A stretch of DNA of 64,000 nt from Niallia taxi (GTDB lineage Bacteria; Bacillota; Bacilli; Bacillales; Cytobacillaceae), in NCBI RefSeq assembly GCF_004005475.1, contig NZ_RZTZ01000004.1:248001-312000 (forward strand), given 5' to 3'. The translations under genes were made by a program, and so were the position numbers. Below, piece after piece: positions 43,845-51,960 of the stretch (position 1 is the first letter of the stretch; every line of letters begins with the position of its first letter). Below the pieces are notes generated by a model, which saw only the letters and a list, made by a program, of their open reading frames with translations, ran no database searches and was not told where the DNA came from.

Positions 43845-43859
43845 TGAGAATAATTTTCA
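43845..43859 (-). promoter_or_regulatory. second Fur box, at the flavodoxin start-point/ribosome-site region
   Basis: TGAGAATAATTTTCA matches the 7-1-7 Fur box TGATAATnATTATCA at 12 of 14 positions, with symmetric mismatches. It lies just downstream of the predicted transcription start. Confidence 0.7.
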
Positions 43860-43868
43860 TTATTAATA

Positions 43869-43898
43869 ACTATAAATGATAATGATTATCAATGTCAA
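43869..43898 (-). promoter_or_regulatory. sigma-A promoter of the flavodoxin operon
   Basis: On the minus strand: -35 TTGACA, 18-bp spacer, -10 TATAGT. The spacer is filled by the perfect Fur box. Confidence 0.75.
43877..43891 (-). promoter_or_regulatory. perfect Fur box
   Basis: TGATAATGATTATCA is an exact match to the Bacillus 7-1-7 Fur consensus and lies between the -35 and -10 elements of the flavodoxin promoter. Confidence 0.9.
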
Positions 43899-43918
43899 TG
43901 TAAAAAATGCTTCAGTAT

Positions 43919-43946
43919 TTGACAAAAAGATAAGGAGTTATATTTT
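43919..43946 (+). promoter_or_regulatory. promoter of the arginase-fold gene
   Basis: -35 TTGACA, 16-bp spacer, -10 TATTTT. It diverges from the Fur-regulated promoter, whose boxes lie upstream of it, so Fur may not repress this direction. Confidence 0.5.
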
Positions 43947-44029
43947 ACAAGCTGGTTGGAGGAGTATTACTATAAAAATATGGTTTTAATTTACTAATCT
44001 TTATTAGGAATAAAAAAAAGGGAGGCTGT

Positions 44030-44962
44030 ATGATGGAAAGTAATGAAAGCTTGAAGAATAAAGGCGATAACAAGACATTAAGGCTATTAATGCCTCAGTG
44101 GCAAGGCGGGAATAATTCAGCTTATTACCTCGGTGCACAGCTTCTTAATTGGCTTGCTCCAAGTTCTGATGATGCCTTTGAAGAGGTTCCGATTGATCTG
44201 TCAGCAGAAGGACTTACTGTTGAGAAGGGCATTTTTGCAAGGAGTACACTGCTCAAACAGGTGCATGCAGCAAAAGCGATTCTCCATAAGCATAATCCAG
44301 ATCGTGTAGTCGTTTTCGGTGGAGATTGTGGCGTTGAATTAGCACCGTTTGCCTATCTCCATAACAGGTATGATGGGGATGCTGCAATTCTTTGGATTGA
44401 CGCACATCCAGATGTAAACTCTCCAGAGCATTTTGAACACCATCATGCACATGTTCTTGCAAATCTACTTGGGGTAGGAGATGAGGACTTTGTGGCTGAA
44501 GTGCCAAAATTGGTCGATCCCAAAAACGTGTTATATGTTGGTTTAAATGATGGAACAGCTTCAGAAAAAGAAGTGATGGACCGATTTAATTTGAGTGTGG
44601 TTAAGCCTGAGGAAATTGTGAAGGATAGCAGCTCAGTTTTAGATTGGCTGGATAATCGAAATGTTTCAAAAGTAATTGTTCATTTTGATTTAGATGTCCT
44701 TGATTTAAGAGAGTTTCGTTCATTACTAATAGCAAATCCAGATACATACAGCATAATGGTTGAAAAAACGCCAAAAGGTTCCAGCATAGAAACGATCATT
44801 CGGGTCCTTCAAGATGTTGGAAAGGCTTATGACATTGTTGGACTTGGGATTACAGAGCATTTTCCATGGGAGGCTGTTGCATTGGCGAATATGCTAACAC
44901 GTCTTCCATTAATTGGTGATATAAATAAAACTGACAAACCCTCTTATAACTGGATATTTTAA
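44030..44962 (+). CDS. arginase/agmatinase-fold (ureohydrolase) protein
   Basis: 310 residues with the ureohydrolase metal-site blocks GGDCGVE (97-103), WIDAHPDVN (Asp124, His126, Asp128) and HFDLDVLD (Asp220, Asp222). In arginase, agmatinase and formiminoglutamase the first block is GGDH, whose His binds Mn; here Cys100 replaces it. HFEHHHAHVLAN follows the second block, where the substrate-side His normally sits. It may use a different metal or be a non-canonical ureohydrolase. ATG after GGGAGG. A pair of unknown genes follows about 60 bases on and could be in the operon. Confidence 0.8.
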   Translation: MMESNESLKNKGDNKTLRLLMPQWQGGNNSAYYLGAQLLNWLAPSSDDAFEEVPIDLSAEGLTVEKGIFARSTLLKQVHAAKAILHKHNPDRVVVFGGDCGVELAPFAYLHNRYDGDAAILWIDAHPDVNSPEHFEHHHAHVLANLLGVGDEDFVAEVPKLVDPKNVLYVGLNDGTASEKEVMDRFNLSVVKPEEIVKDSSSVLDWLDNRNVSKVIVHFDLDVLDLREFRSLLIANPDTYSIMVEKTPKGSSIETIIRVLQDVGKAYDIVGLGITEHFPWEAVALANMLTRLPLIGDINKTDKPSYNWIF

Positions 44963-45019
44963 TACTTAATAAAAGGGTCATTAGATTTTTTGAATGTCCC
45001 TTTATGGGAGGGATTCCCT

Positions 45020-45622
45020 TTGACAAAAATATCAATAACGGCTGTAGCGTTTGATTCTGAAGAGGATTATATTGTTTTTGAAAAGGCACAAAAACTGAAG
45101 AAATTGTATATCGGACCCTCTGAGTATGAAAATTACGATGAGGATACTAAACAATTTTTATATAAATTTTTATGTGAACAAAATGCTTTTCCCTATTTTG
45201 TCTTGTATGAACCATATAGTGATGTAACGGAAGAAATAGAGAAGTTATACATTAGTGAGAGTATCCCATATTCGTTAAGGTATGAGGGTTCATCGTTTAA
45301 GCGGTTTCCAGTCTTAACGATTACAATTAATGGTCCATCTGCATTAAAGCTTGTTCTAGAGGAAAGCTTTTGGATTGCTGCATCAAATCAGTTTTATTCA
45401 ATCTCATTTTCCAATAATACTAGCTATAAGCCTATCCTTAAAAAAGGGTTATTCGGAAAGATGAAACAATACTTAGTACCGTGCTTTACAATGAAGCATC
45501 CAGCAACTGTCATCAAAATCTGGCATGATGGCCAAGGGTTTAACCTCTATACGAATGATTCCAAGTATTCGACAGTTGAACAGCTGATTAGCTATCTACC
45601 GAATGGAACGATTTTAGAATAA
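45020..45622 (+). CDS. hypothetical protein, first of a tandem paralogous pair
   Basis: 200 residues, acidic, cytoplasmic. The C-terminal third (SNQFYSISFSNN, WHDGQGFNLYTNDSKYST, SYLPNGT) is clearly related to that of the next protein; the N-terminal half is mixed alpha/beta (FDSEEDYIVFEKAQKLKKLY). TTG start seven bases after GGAGGG; the frame continues upstream but has no ribosome site. Family not recognised. Tandem diverged copies of small proteins are typical of immunity or antitoxin sets, but no toxin is seen here. Confidence 0.75.
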   Translation: MTKISITAVAFDSEEDYIVFEKAQKLKKLYIGPSEYENYDEDTKQFLYKFLCEQNAFPYFVLYEPYSDVTEEIEKLYISESIPYSLRYEGSSFKRFPVLTITINGPSALKLVLEESFWIAASNQFYSISFSNNTSYKPILKKGLFGKMKQYLVPCFTMKHPATVIKIWHDGQGFNLYTNDSKYSTVEQLISYLPNGTILE

Positions 45623-45654
45623 AACAGTCTTATTACTTATTAAGGGGAAAAACA

Positions 45655-46296
45655 ATGGATGAATTATGGATTCAAGAAGAGGATTTGCAAGAGGCGTTGA
45701 AGGAGCATTTTCTGCCATTTAGGATTGAACTTTCAGGTGGAGAACCTAAGGTTTATTGTATTAGTGTTGATGAAAAAGATGATAGAACGGAAGAGGAGTA
45801 TTTAATTAAATTTTTGTCTGCTACTAAAACCTTTCCTTTGTATGTTACATACTCCATTGAATATTTAATACTGGCGGAATATGAAAAGGAATTAAATGAG
45901 TTAGGATTAGAATATGAGGTAAGGTATACAACTTCACAGAGAGTTTTTTACACACATAGAAGAATTAGACGTTACTATCATCCTGCAAGTATTTTTGTGA
46001 AAAATATGGACATTAATACATTAGCAAAAATAATCAATGCCAATTATGGCATCGCCCAAATGAATGAATTCTTTGCGATTTCTTCAGAAGATAACGTTAG
46101 GTTTGATCATAATGAACGCGCAGCAGTTATTGAGGCAAAACCTAATTCTTTTTATATTACACCTGGTTTTGATGGGCATGGATTTTATCTGTTTTCCAAC
46201 GAAGAACGATATTCAAGTATTATGAAGTTAATGGATAACCTGCCAGAGGGAACAGAGGTTACGCAAATTAATGATAAGTTGATAGATGAAATATAA
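45655..46296 (+). CDS. hypothetical protein, second of a tandem paralogous pair
   Basis: 213 residues. It shares with its upstream neighbour the order of motifs MNEFFAISSEDN, FDGHGFYLFSNEERYSS and DNLPEGT at the C-terminus, and a Tyr-rich middle (THRRIRRYYHPASIFVKN against PVLTITINGP). Overall identity looks low (perhaps a quarter), so the duplication is old. AAGGGG precedes the ATG, 33 bases after the first copy. A very strong terminator closes the unit. Function unknown. Confidence 0.75.
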   Translation: MDELWIQEEDLQEALKEHFLPFRIELSGGEPKVYCISVDEKDDRTEEEYLIKFLSATKTFPLYVTYSIEYLILAEYEKELNELGLEYEVRYTTSQRVFYTHRRIRRYYHPASIFVKNMDINTLAKIINANYGIAQMNEFFAISSEDNVRFDHNERAAVIEAKPNSFYITPGFDGHGFYLFSNEERYSSIMKLMDNLPEGTEVTQINDKLIDEI

Positions 46297-46302
46297 TATT
46301 TT

Positions 46303-46363
46303 AGGGTGCAATCTGTGATTATTTGACTAGAGGTTAAATAATCACAGATTGCAGCCCTTTTTA
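46303..46363. terminator. long intrinsic terminator
   Basis: Stem of about 21 bp (AGGGTGCAATCTGTGATTAT with its complement, one bulge), 11-nt loop, then TTTTTATTTT. Confidence 0.9.
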
Positions 46364-46463
46364 TTTTGTAATAATGGCATAACAGTGAGAACTTTTGAGG
46401 AGCAGTAACAGCTTCCATATAAAAAAAAAGCAGTCAACAAAGGATTAATGTCTTATGTAGTTT

Positions 46464-46934
46464 TTAATCCCAAATCCGCACTCTAGGAATATCTGCTGAC
46501 CTTAAGTAATCTAAGAGCTGGCCTGTATGAACAGACTCATGATAGGCTACTCGCAACAGCATATCTCCCAATTCTCTTATGTAACCTGATTCTGAGCGAT
46601 CAATCTTTATAGTAGCTAAGTCTTCTTGTGTGTATGATTTTATTGTCTTCAAAAAATCATTGCGATATGGTTCAGCAAATTCTAATTCATCTTTAACTGT
46701 CGTGTACGGCAGTCCTTCAAATGGAGAATTAAATACGTCTAAACTTCCTTTGTTTTTAATTGCCAGATGATAATAATGCTCGCTTTCCAGGACATGTCTA
46801 ATCATTTCGATACAATTCATCGCCTCATTATCCGGCTTCCATAACAGCATTTCTGCAGGAATGGATGTCCATACCTTTATACTTCTTCTTCTTACTTCTG
46901 TAAAATTTAATAAAATCAAATCAATTGAATTCAT
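46464..46934 (-). CDS. DinB-family metalloenzyme-like protein
   Basis: 156 residues, four-helix bundle with the DinB metal triad His47 (MIRHVLESE), His132 and His136 (YHESVHTGQLLDYLR). The family includes bacillithiol S-transferases and other thiol-dependent enzymes; Bacillaceae use bacillithiol, so a BstA-like detoxification role is possible. GGGGGAAG precedes the ATG. Monocistronic. Confidence 0.85.
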   Translation of the reverse strand: MNSIDLILLNFTEVRRRSIKVWTSIPAEMLLWKPDNEAMNCIEMIRHVLESEHYYHLAIKNKGSLDVFNSPFEGLPYTTVKDELEFAEPYRNDFLKTIKSYTQEDLATIKIDRSESGYIRELGDMLLRVAYHESVHTGQLLDYLRSADIPRVRIWD

Positions 46935-47139
46935 AGCTTCCCCCTCTTTTCACGCTTGTTATTATTATACATTAATGGATAAGTAAGTTAATAATAAAAA
47001 AGGAAACCTTTTTTTATTTATTTCGTAAAAACTAAATGAGGAAAGCGAATCTGGTTTGCATGTGGGTTTGTTAAAAAGATGAATAAAAGTTATAATTAGC
47101 CAGTTGGATAAGAAAAAAGATAAAAAGTGGGGTCTTAAC

Positions 47140-47307
47140 ATGAGTTGGATGGATGCTAATTTAATAGTTATTCCTTTTATATTCTTAGGAAAAATAGCAA
47201 TCTTTGTATTCGCTATTTGGTATGCTTGGAAGCTGTTAAAGCTGCAAAAAGAAAAGAATCTTCTTCTTAAAGATATCTCTGAAAAGCTGAATAAACTAGA
47301 CAAATAA
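47140..47307 (+). CDS. small single-pass membrane protein
   Basis: 55 residues: one helix (LIVIPFIFLGKIAIFVFAIW) then an amphipathic, coiled-coil-like Lys/Leu/Glu tail (KLLKLQKEKNLLLKDISEKL). MSWMDANL start with GTGGGG upstream; the frame extends further back (MDKKKDKKW) but without a site. Similar one-helix plus heptad-tail proteins are common in Bacillaceae with no known role. Terminator follows. Confidence 0.65.
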   Translation: MSWMDANLIVIPFIFLGKIAIFVFAIWYAWKLLKLQKEKNLLLKDISEKLNKLDK

Positions 47308-47334
47308 TAGAGATTTTTATAGATTATATAAGGG

Positions 47335-47360
47335 GCCGGATGAAAAATTCGGCTTTTTTA
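47335..47360 (+). terminator. intrinsic terminator
   Basis: GCCGGA/TTCGGC stem, 7-nt loop, six T residues. Confidence 0.75.
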
Positions 47361-47458
47361 TTTATCCAATGCCTTTTCAACGTTTTTTTCGGCAATTGAA
47401 GGTTATAATAAAGAAAAGACTAGATAAATTTACTATTATTTAAGGATGAGGAAAGAAG

Positions 47459-48712
47459 ATGTCTATGAAAACAAAATCAAAAAAGTTAGCTGTATATTCC
47501 CTTATTATTATGGGGATAGGTTATATCGCAACAGCACCGTTTGATGATTCCATTTGGATCAGATTACTGCAAGGAGGATTTGAAGCAGGGCTTGTCGGCG
47601 GATTAGCGGATTGGTTTGCAGTTACTGCACTATTCCGTCATCCACTTGGATTGCCAATACCCCATACAGCATTATTACCTAATAATCGAAAAAGGGTCAC
47701 AAATGGACTTGTAACAGTGCTGAAAAATGATTGGCTTTCAAAGGAGAGTATCCAAGATAAGATTAAGGATATATCATTTACAGATAAATTGCTCCCAACC
47801 ATAACAGAACTTATAACGAAAGGGTCTCTGAAAGCTGGATTGGTTAAAGCAGTTAAAAAACTAGTAAGCAATATTGAAATTGAAAAAATGGTGCCTTTCA
47901 TTAAGACACAAATTGTTTTGACGCTTTCTAATATTGAAGTGAAAAAAATTCTGCAAATGATAAGCTCCAAATTAGTGAATGAAAATTTCGACGAAAAAGT
48001 ATTAGACCATGTGCTGAAAAAAGCAGACAATTGGTTAAGACAAGAGGATACGAAGGAAAAGCTTGGCAGTGTTTCGATGAATGTCATCAACAGAATTGAA
48101 GCAGATGGCATGCTCAAATTCGCGTTAAGATCAATTGAAAGCTTACTTAGCGAAGAGAAACTCGGGAATATTGTTCAAAACCTTTTGTTGAGCGGGGTAA
48201 GAAGCTTGCAGCATAAAGGGCAACCAAACCGCGAAGCTCTCGTCAAATATATTCGTAAAGAAATTGAGGCAATGAATGATAATGAGCAGTTAATTGAGGG
48301 GATCGACAAGTGGAAGAATCAGCTACTATCTGAATGGGATTTAGATAATACAGTATTGGAAGCTTTACAAAAGCTACAGAACAATATATTGCTTCAATTG
48401 GATGATGAAGAATTTATTGATACGTATCTTATGCCATTATGCCTGCATTTCATAGGCATGATTCAGAAAAATAGTGTAACGATTGATAAATGGATTCAAA
48501 CACAAATTTCCATACTGATTGAGAAAAACCATTCTAAGATTGGTGATCTTGTTCAGGAAAATCTAGATAAGCTAGACAATGAAACAATGATTGACATGAT
48601 TGAAAATAATATTGGCAAAGACCTGCAGTGGATTCGAGTAAATGGAGCAATTTGCGGATTTATTATCGGTATTATTTTGACTGGTATTCATTATTTAATT
48701 GGGTTGATTTAA
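47459..48712 (+). CDS. DUF445 family membrane protein
   Basis: 417 residues: one or two helices at the N-terminus, the DUF445 hallmark GGLADWFAVTALFRHPLGLP followed by PHTALLPNNRKRV, a long helical cytoplasmic domain and a final hydrophobic helix (GAICGFIIGIILTGIHYLIG). The family is widespread (B. subtilis YheB-like) and unexplained biochemically. GGATGAGG lies eight bases before the ATG. Monocistronic with a strong terminator. Confidence 0.88.
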   Translation: MSMKTKSKKLAVYSLIIMGIGYIATAPFDDSIWIRLLQGGFEAGLVGGLADWFAVTALFRHPLGLPIPHTALLPNNRKRVTNGLVTVLKNDWLSKESIQDKIKDISFTDKLLPTITELITKGSLKAGLVKAVKKLVSNIEIEKMVPFIKTQIVLTLSNIEVKKILQMISSKLVNENFDEKVLDHVLKKADNWLRQEDTKEKLGSVSMNVINRIEADGMLKFALRSIESLLSEEKLGNIVQNLLLSGVRSLQHKGQPNREALVKYIRKEIEAMNDNEQLIEGIDKWKNQLLSEWDLDNTVLEALQKLQNNILLQLDDEEFIDTYLMPLCLHFIGMIQKNSVTIDKWIQTQISILIEKNHSKIGDLVQENLDKLDNETMIDMIENNIGKDLQWIRVNGAICGFIIGIILTGIHYLIGLI

Positions 48713-48770
48713 ATAGTGAGGCCTTTACGGTAAAAGCATTAGTTAAAGCAACTATCATATATTAAAAATA

Positions 48771-48810
48771 AAAAAGTCCCTCCGATTTTATTAATCGGAG
48801 GGACTTTTTT
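48771..48810. terminator. bidirectional intrinsic terminator
   Basis: 17-bp perfect stem AAAAAGTCCCTCCGATT and its complement around a 5-nt loop, with T runs on both strands; lies between convergent genes. Confidence 0.92.
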
Positions 48811-48811
48811 A

Positions 48812-49555
48812 TTATATAGCAGTATAACCGCCATCAACAAAGATTGTTGTACCTGTAACAAAGTCATTTTCTGCCAAGAACATAACAGCATGTGCAATTT
48901 CTTCTGGATTACCTAAGCGTCCGATTGGATGTTTTGCAACTAAACCATCATAGAAATCACCTAAAGCTTCTTTACTAACCATGCCAGATTCGATAAATCC
49001 TGGTGCTACTGCGTTAACACGGATATTGCGGTCTGCATATTCTAACGCTAGTGATTTTGTGATTTGATTTACGGCACCTTTACTTGCAGCGTAAGGAATA
49101 GAAGTAGGTTCCCCAACAGATCCTAAGATAGAAGAAGTGCTGATAATCGAACCTCCGCCAGTTTTAAGCATTTCACGGATTGCATATTTTGCACCATAAA
49201 ATACGCCATCTTGGTTAATTGCAATAACACGTTTATACTCTTCTGCAGTAAGTTCATGTGTTGGCTTTTGAACACCTACGCCAGCATTGTTAAAGATGAT
49301 ATCTAATTTGCCGAAATGTTTAACCGCTTCAGCAACCAAGTTTTCAACTTCACTTTCCTCAGCAACATTTGCTTTTACGAACAATACATTTTCATAAGTT
49401 TCTTTTAAATCTTTTTCAACAGCAGCGCCTGCTTCTGCATTATAGTCTGCTAAAACAACTTTCGCACCTTTATCTAGGAAAGCTTTAACTGTTGCTAATC
49501 CAATACCTGAAGCACCGCCAGTTACGATTGCTACTTTGTCTTGTAAATTTGTCAT
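48812..49555 (-). CDS. SDR family oxidoreductase (FabG/glucose-dehydrogenase-like)
   Basis: 247 residues: TGGASGIG cofactor loop (12-19), NNAG (89-92), catalytic Ser near 141, Tyr155-AAS-Lys159, and the C-terminal VTGTTIFVDGGYTA of classical SDRs. NAD(P)-dependent oxidation or reduction of a small carbonyl/alcohol. Asp37 in LADYNA after strand 2 argues for NAD over NADP. Favoured codons are frequent, suggesting good expression. GGAGG precedes the ATG. Monocistronic. Confidence 0.9.
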   Translation of the reverse strand: MTNLQDKVAIVTGGASGIGLATVKAFLDKGAKVVLADYNAEAGAAVEKDLKETYENVLFVKANVAEESEVENLVAEAVKHFGKLDIIFNNAGVGVQKPTHELTAEEYKRVIAINQDGVFYGAKYAIREMLKTGGGSIISTSSILGSVGEPTSIPYAASKGAVNQITKSLALEYADRNIRVNAVAPGFIESGMVSKEALGDFYDGLVAKHPIGRLGNPEEIAHAVMFLAENDFVTGTTIFVDGGYTAI

Positions 49556-49753
49556 GTTAATTCCTCCAATAATGTCTAAGTTGTATATCTATTAACTAGT
49601 ATTTATCTACAAGTTAATAATATACCCATAGTCTGAAAGTGTCAATTAAAATATCTCAAATTAATATATTACGTTTATAGAAATAAAATGTGTGTAAAGG
49701 ATAAATATACCACTGCATGGTAAAATAGATAGAATGGAAAGGAGGAAGTAAAT

Positions 49754-50296
49754 GTGAGCGAGAAAGAGAAGGTCTTCTATGAACGGGGGACAGAAGAGTT
49801 AAAATTAAAAAACATTCGTGCACAAAAACTTGTTCGAGCTTTTAATCATAGCGAAGTAGAGGATTCAGAAAAAAGAGAAGAAATAATTAGAGAATTATTC
49901 GGGAGTGTTGGCGCAAATTCAGCGATTGAACATAATTTTCATTGTGACTTAGGTTACAATATTCATGTTGGAGATAACTTTTACGCTGGATACAACTGCA
50001 CGATTTTAGATATGGCAGAAGTTAGAATAGGCGACAACTGTATGATTGGACCTGATGTCGGAATTTATACTGCTGGACATGCAATCGAGCCGAAGGGAAG
50101 AAATAAAAGCGGATATGGAATCCCTATAACAGTCGGCAATGATGTGTGGATCGGCGGCAGCTGTGTTATATTGGCAGGTATTACAATCGGCGATAATTCT
50201 ATTGTTGCTGCAGGATCTGTCGTGACAAAGGATGTCCCTGCAAACACTGTAGTTGCAGGAAATCCAGCTAGAGTGATAAAAAGCATAGATAATTAA
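49754..50296 (+). CDS. sugar O-acetyltransferase (maltose/galactoside acetyltransferase type)
   Basis: 180 residues, left-handed beta-helix hexapeptide acetyltransferase: DLGYNIHVGDNFYAGYNCTILDM, IGDNCMIGPDVGIYTAGHAIEP with the catalytic His, then VWIGGSCVILAGITIGDNSI and NPARVIKSI. It acetylates sugars with acetyl-CoA, possibly as a detoxification step (Maa/LacA family). GTG start after GGAGGAAG. Terminator directly after. Confidence 0.9.
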   Translation: MSEKEKVFYERGTEELKLKNIRAQKLVRAFNHSEVEDSEKREEIIRELFGSVGANSAIEHNFHCDLGYNIHVGDNFYAGYNCTILDMAEVRIGDNCMIGPDVGIYTAGHAIEPKGRNKSGYGIPITVGNDVWIGGSCVILAGITIGDNSIVAAGSVVTKDVPANTVVAGNPARVIKSIDN

Positions 50297-50307
50297 GTGA
50301 ATAATAT

Positions 50308-50331
50308 AGCTGCCAATCGGCGGCTTTTTTT
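50308..50331 (+). terminator. intrinsic terminator of the acetyltransferase gene
   Basis: GCTGCC/GGCGGC stem (one G-T pair), 4-nt loop, seven T residues. Confidence 0.8.
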
Positions 50332-50496
50332 AAATTTATTAGGGGAATGCCAAAATGATTAAATTAGCTTTATACTTAACTAATAACTATTTAGCATATC
50401 GTGCTTATAAAGTATTACATACCACCAATTGATAAAAATCCACTTTGAGTGGACCTTTAGAAATATCGCTGGAAATGCAAAAATGTAAAGGAGAGG

Positions 50497-51960
50497 ATGA
50501 ATGCTGTGTTTAATGATTTTAAGCTTAACCAAGGGCGTCCAGTATATATACAGCTTAAGGAATACCTGAAAAGAATGATTACAAATGGGCATTTGCTTGA
50601 AAATCAAAAGCTTCCATCAACAAGGGAATTGAGCGTTTCATTAGCTATTAGCAGAAATACGGTTTTAACAGCATATGCAGATTTGGAACAAGAAGGCCTT
50701 ATTTACGCAGTTAAGGGAAAAGGAAACTTTGTAAAAAGTGTGGAAACCTCCAAAACCCCATCTATCGAAGTGAATTGGCAAGAAAAGATGAGTGAGCAAG
50801 CACTTTTGGCAGAAAACCTCGACTTAATGAAGCATGGTGTGCGCAGAAGGAATCAAATGATTTCATTCAATAGTATTGCACCAGATGAAAAGCTTTTTGA
50901 CGTGGAAAATTTTAAAAGGGCCTTTTTAAACAGGATGGCTATTGAAGGCGATATTGTGCTGAATTATGGTTATGCAAAGGGCTATAAACCACTTATTGAA
51001 TACCTGCTGCATTATATGGAAGTGAAGGGCGTTGACATTAAAGAAAAGGATATCCTGATAACAAATGGCTTCACAGAGGGCCTGGATATTATTTTATCTT
51101 CTTTAAACAAGAAAAATGGCCGAATTATATGTGAAAATCCAACACATCATTCTGCACTTAAGCTCTTTCGCATGCATGGTTATGAAATCGATGGAATTGA
51201 CATGGAAGATGACGGTTTGGATATTTCCATGCTGCAATCCCTTTTAACAAAAAACAAATATGATTTTGCCTACCTAATTCCCTCCTATCATAATCCAACT
51301 GGTATTGTAACCTCATCTGAAAAACGGAAGAAAATGATGGAATTGTTTTCTGCCTATCAAGTTCCAATTGTTGAGGATGGATTTAATGAAGAGCTAAGAT
51401 ATTCAGGGGCCCATCTTGCGCCATTGGCAGCATTTGCTGGAAGCGGTAATAATGTCATTTATACAAGCAGCTTCTCCAAAATTCTTTTTCCCGGTTTAAG
51501 GGTCGGATGGGTCTTAGCGGATAAAGACTTAATTTATTATTTGGAAAGTATGAAGCGTGCTCGCACCATTCATACATCTACATTAGATCAAGCAGTTTTA
51601 TATCAGTATTTACATGATGGTTACTTTGAGAAATATATAAAAAAAGCCAGATCTGTTTATAAGAAAAAGTATGAACTAGCATTAACTTCTTCAAAAAGAT
51701 ATATCCCAATGAAAAGAATCACTGGTGATGGTGGTCTGCATCTTTTTATTGAGCTGGATGATAAGATTGATGCCCGTGAGCTATTAAATAAATGCTCTCA
51801 AAAGGGTGTTGTCTTTTCACTAGGAAATGACTTCTATACTGACGATAATGGGAAACATACACTGCGCTTAGGTTTTTCAAGATTGAAGGAAGACGAAATA
51901 AGCAGTGGAATAATGCGGATAGGACAAACGATAAAAGAACATTATGGAGGCGAAAGATGA
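50497..51960 (+). CDS. MocR/GabR-type regulator with aminotransferase domain (DdlR-like)
   Basis: 487 residues: GntR-type winged helix (about 13-80, LPSTRELSVSLAISRNTVLTA) fused to a PLP fold-type I aminotransferase domain (120-487) with PLP Lys328 in SSFSKILFPGLRVGW and NPTG at 266-269. MocR proteins use the PLP domain as an effector sensor. The stop overlaps the ddl start by four bases, the arrangement of DdlR, which controls D-alanine-D-alanine ligase in Brevibacillus and relatives. Start ATG abuts the ribosome site; a GTG three codons on is better spaced. Confidence 0.88.
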   Translation: MNAVFNDFKLNQGRPVYIQLKEYLKRMITNGHLLENQKLPSTRELSVSLAISRNTVLTAYADLEQEGLIYAVKGKGNFVKSVETSKTPSIEVNWQEKMSEQALLAENLDLMKHGVRRRNQMISFNSIAPDEKLFDVENFKRAFLNRMAIEGDIVLNYGYAKGYKPLIEYLLHYMEVKGVDIKEKDILITNGFTEGLDIILSSLNKKNGRIICENPTHHSALKLFRMHGYEIDGIDMEDDGLDISMLQSLLTKNKYDFAYLIPSYHNPTGIVTSSEKRKKMMELFSAYQVPIVEDGFNEELRYSGAHLAPLAAFAGSGNNVIYTSSFSKILFPGLRVGWVLADKDLIYYLESMKRARTIHTSTLDQAVLYQYLHDGYFEKYIKKARSVYKKKYELALTSSKRYIPMKRITGDGGLHLFIELDDKIDARELLNKCSQKGVVFSLGNDFYTDDNGKHTLRLGFSRLKEDEISSGIMRIGQTIKEHYGGER

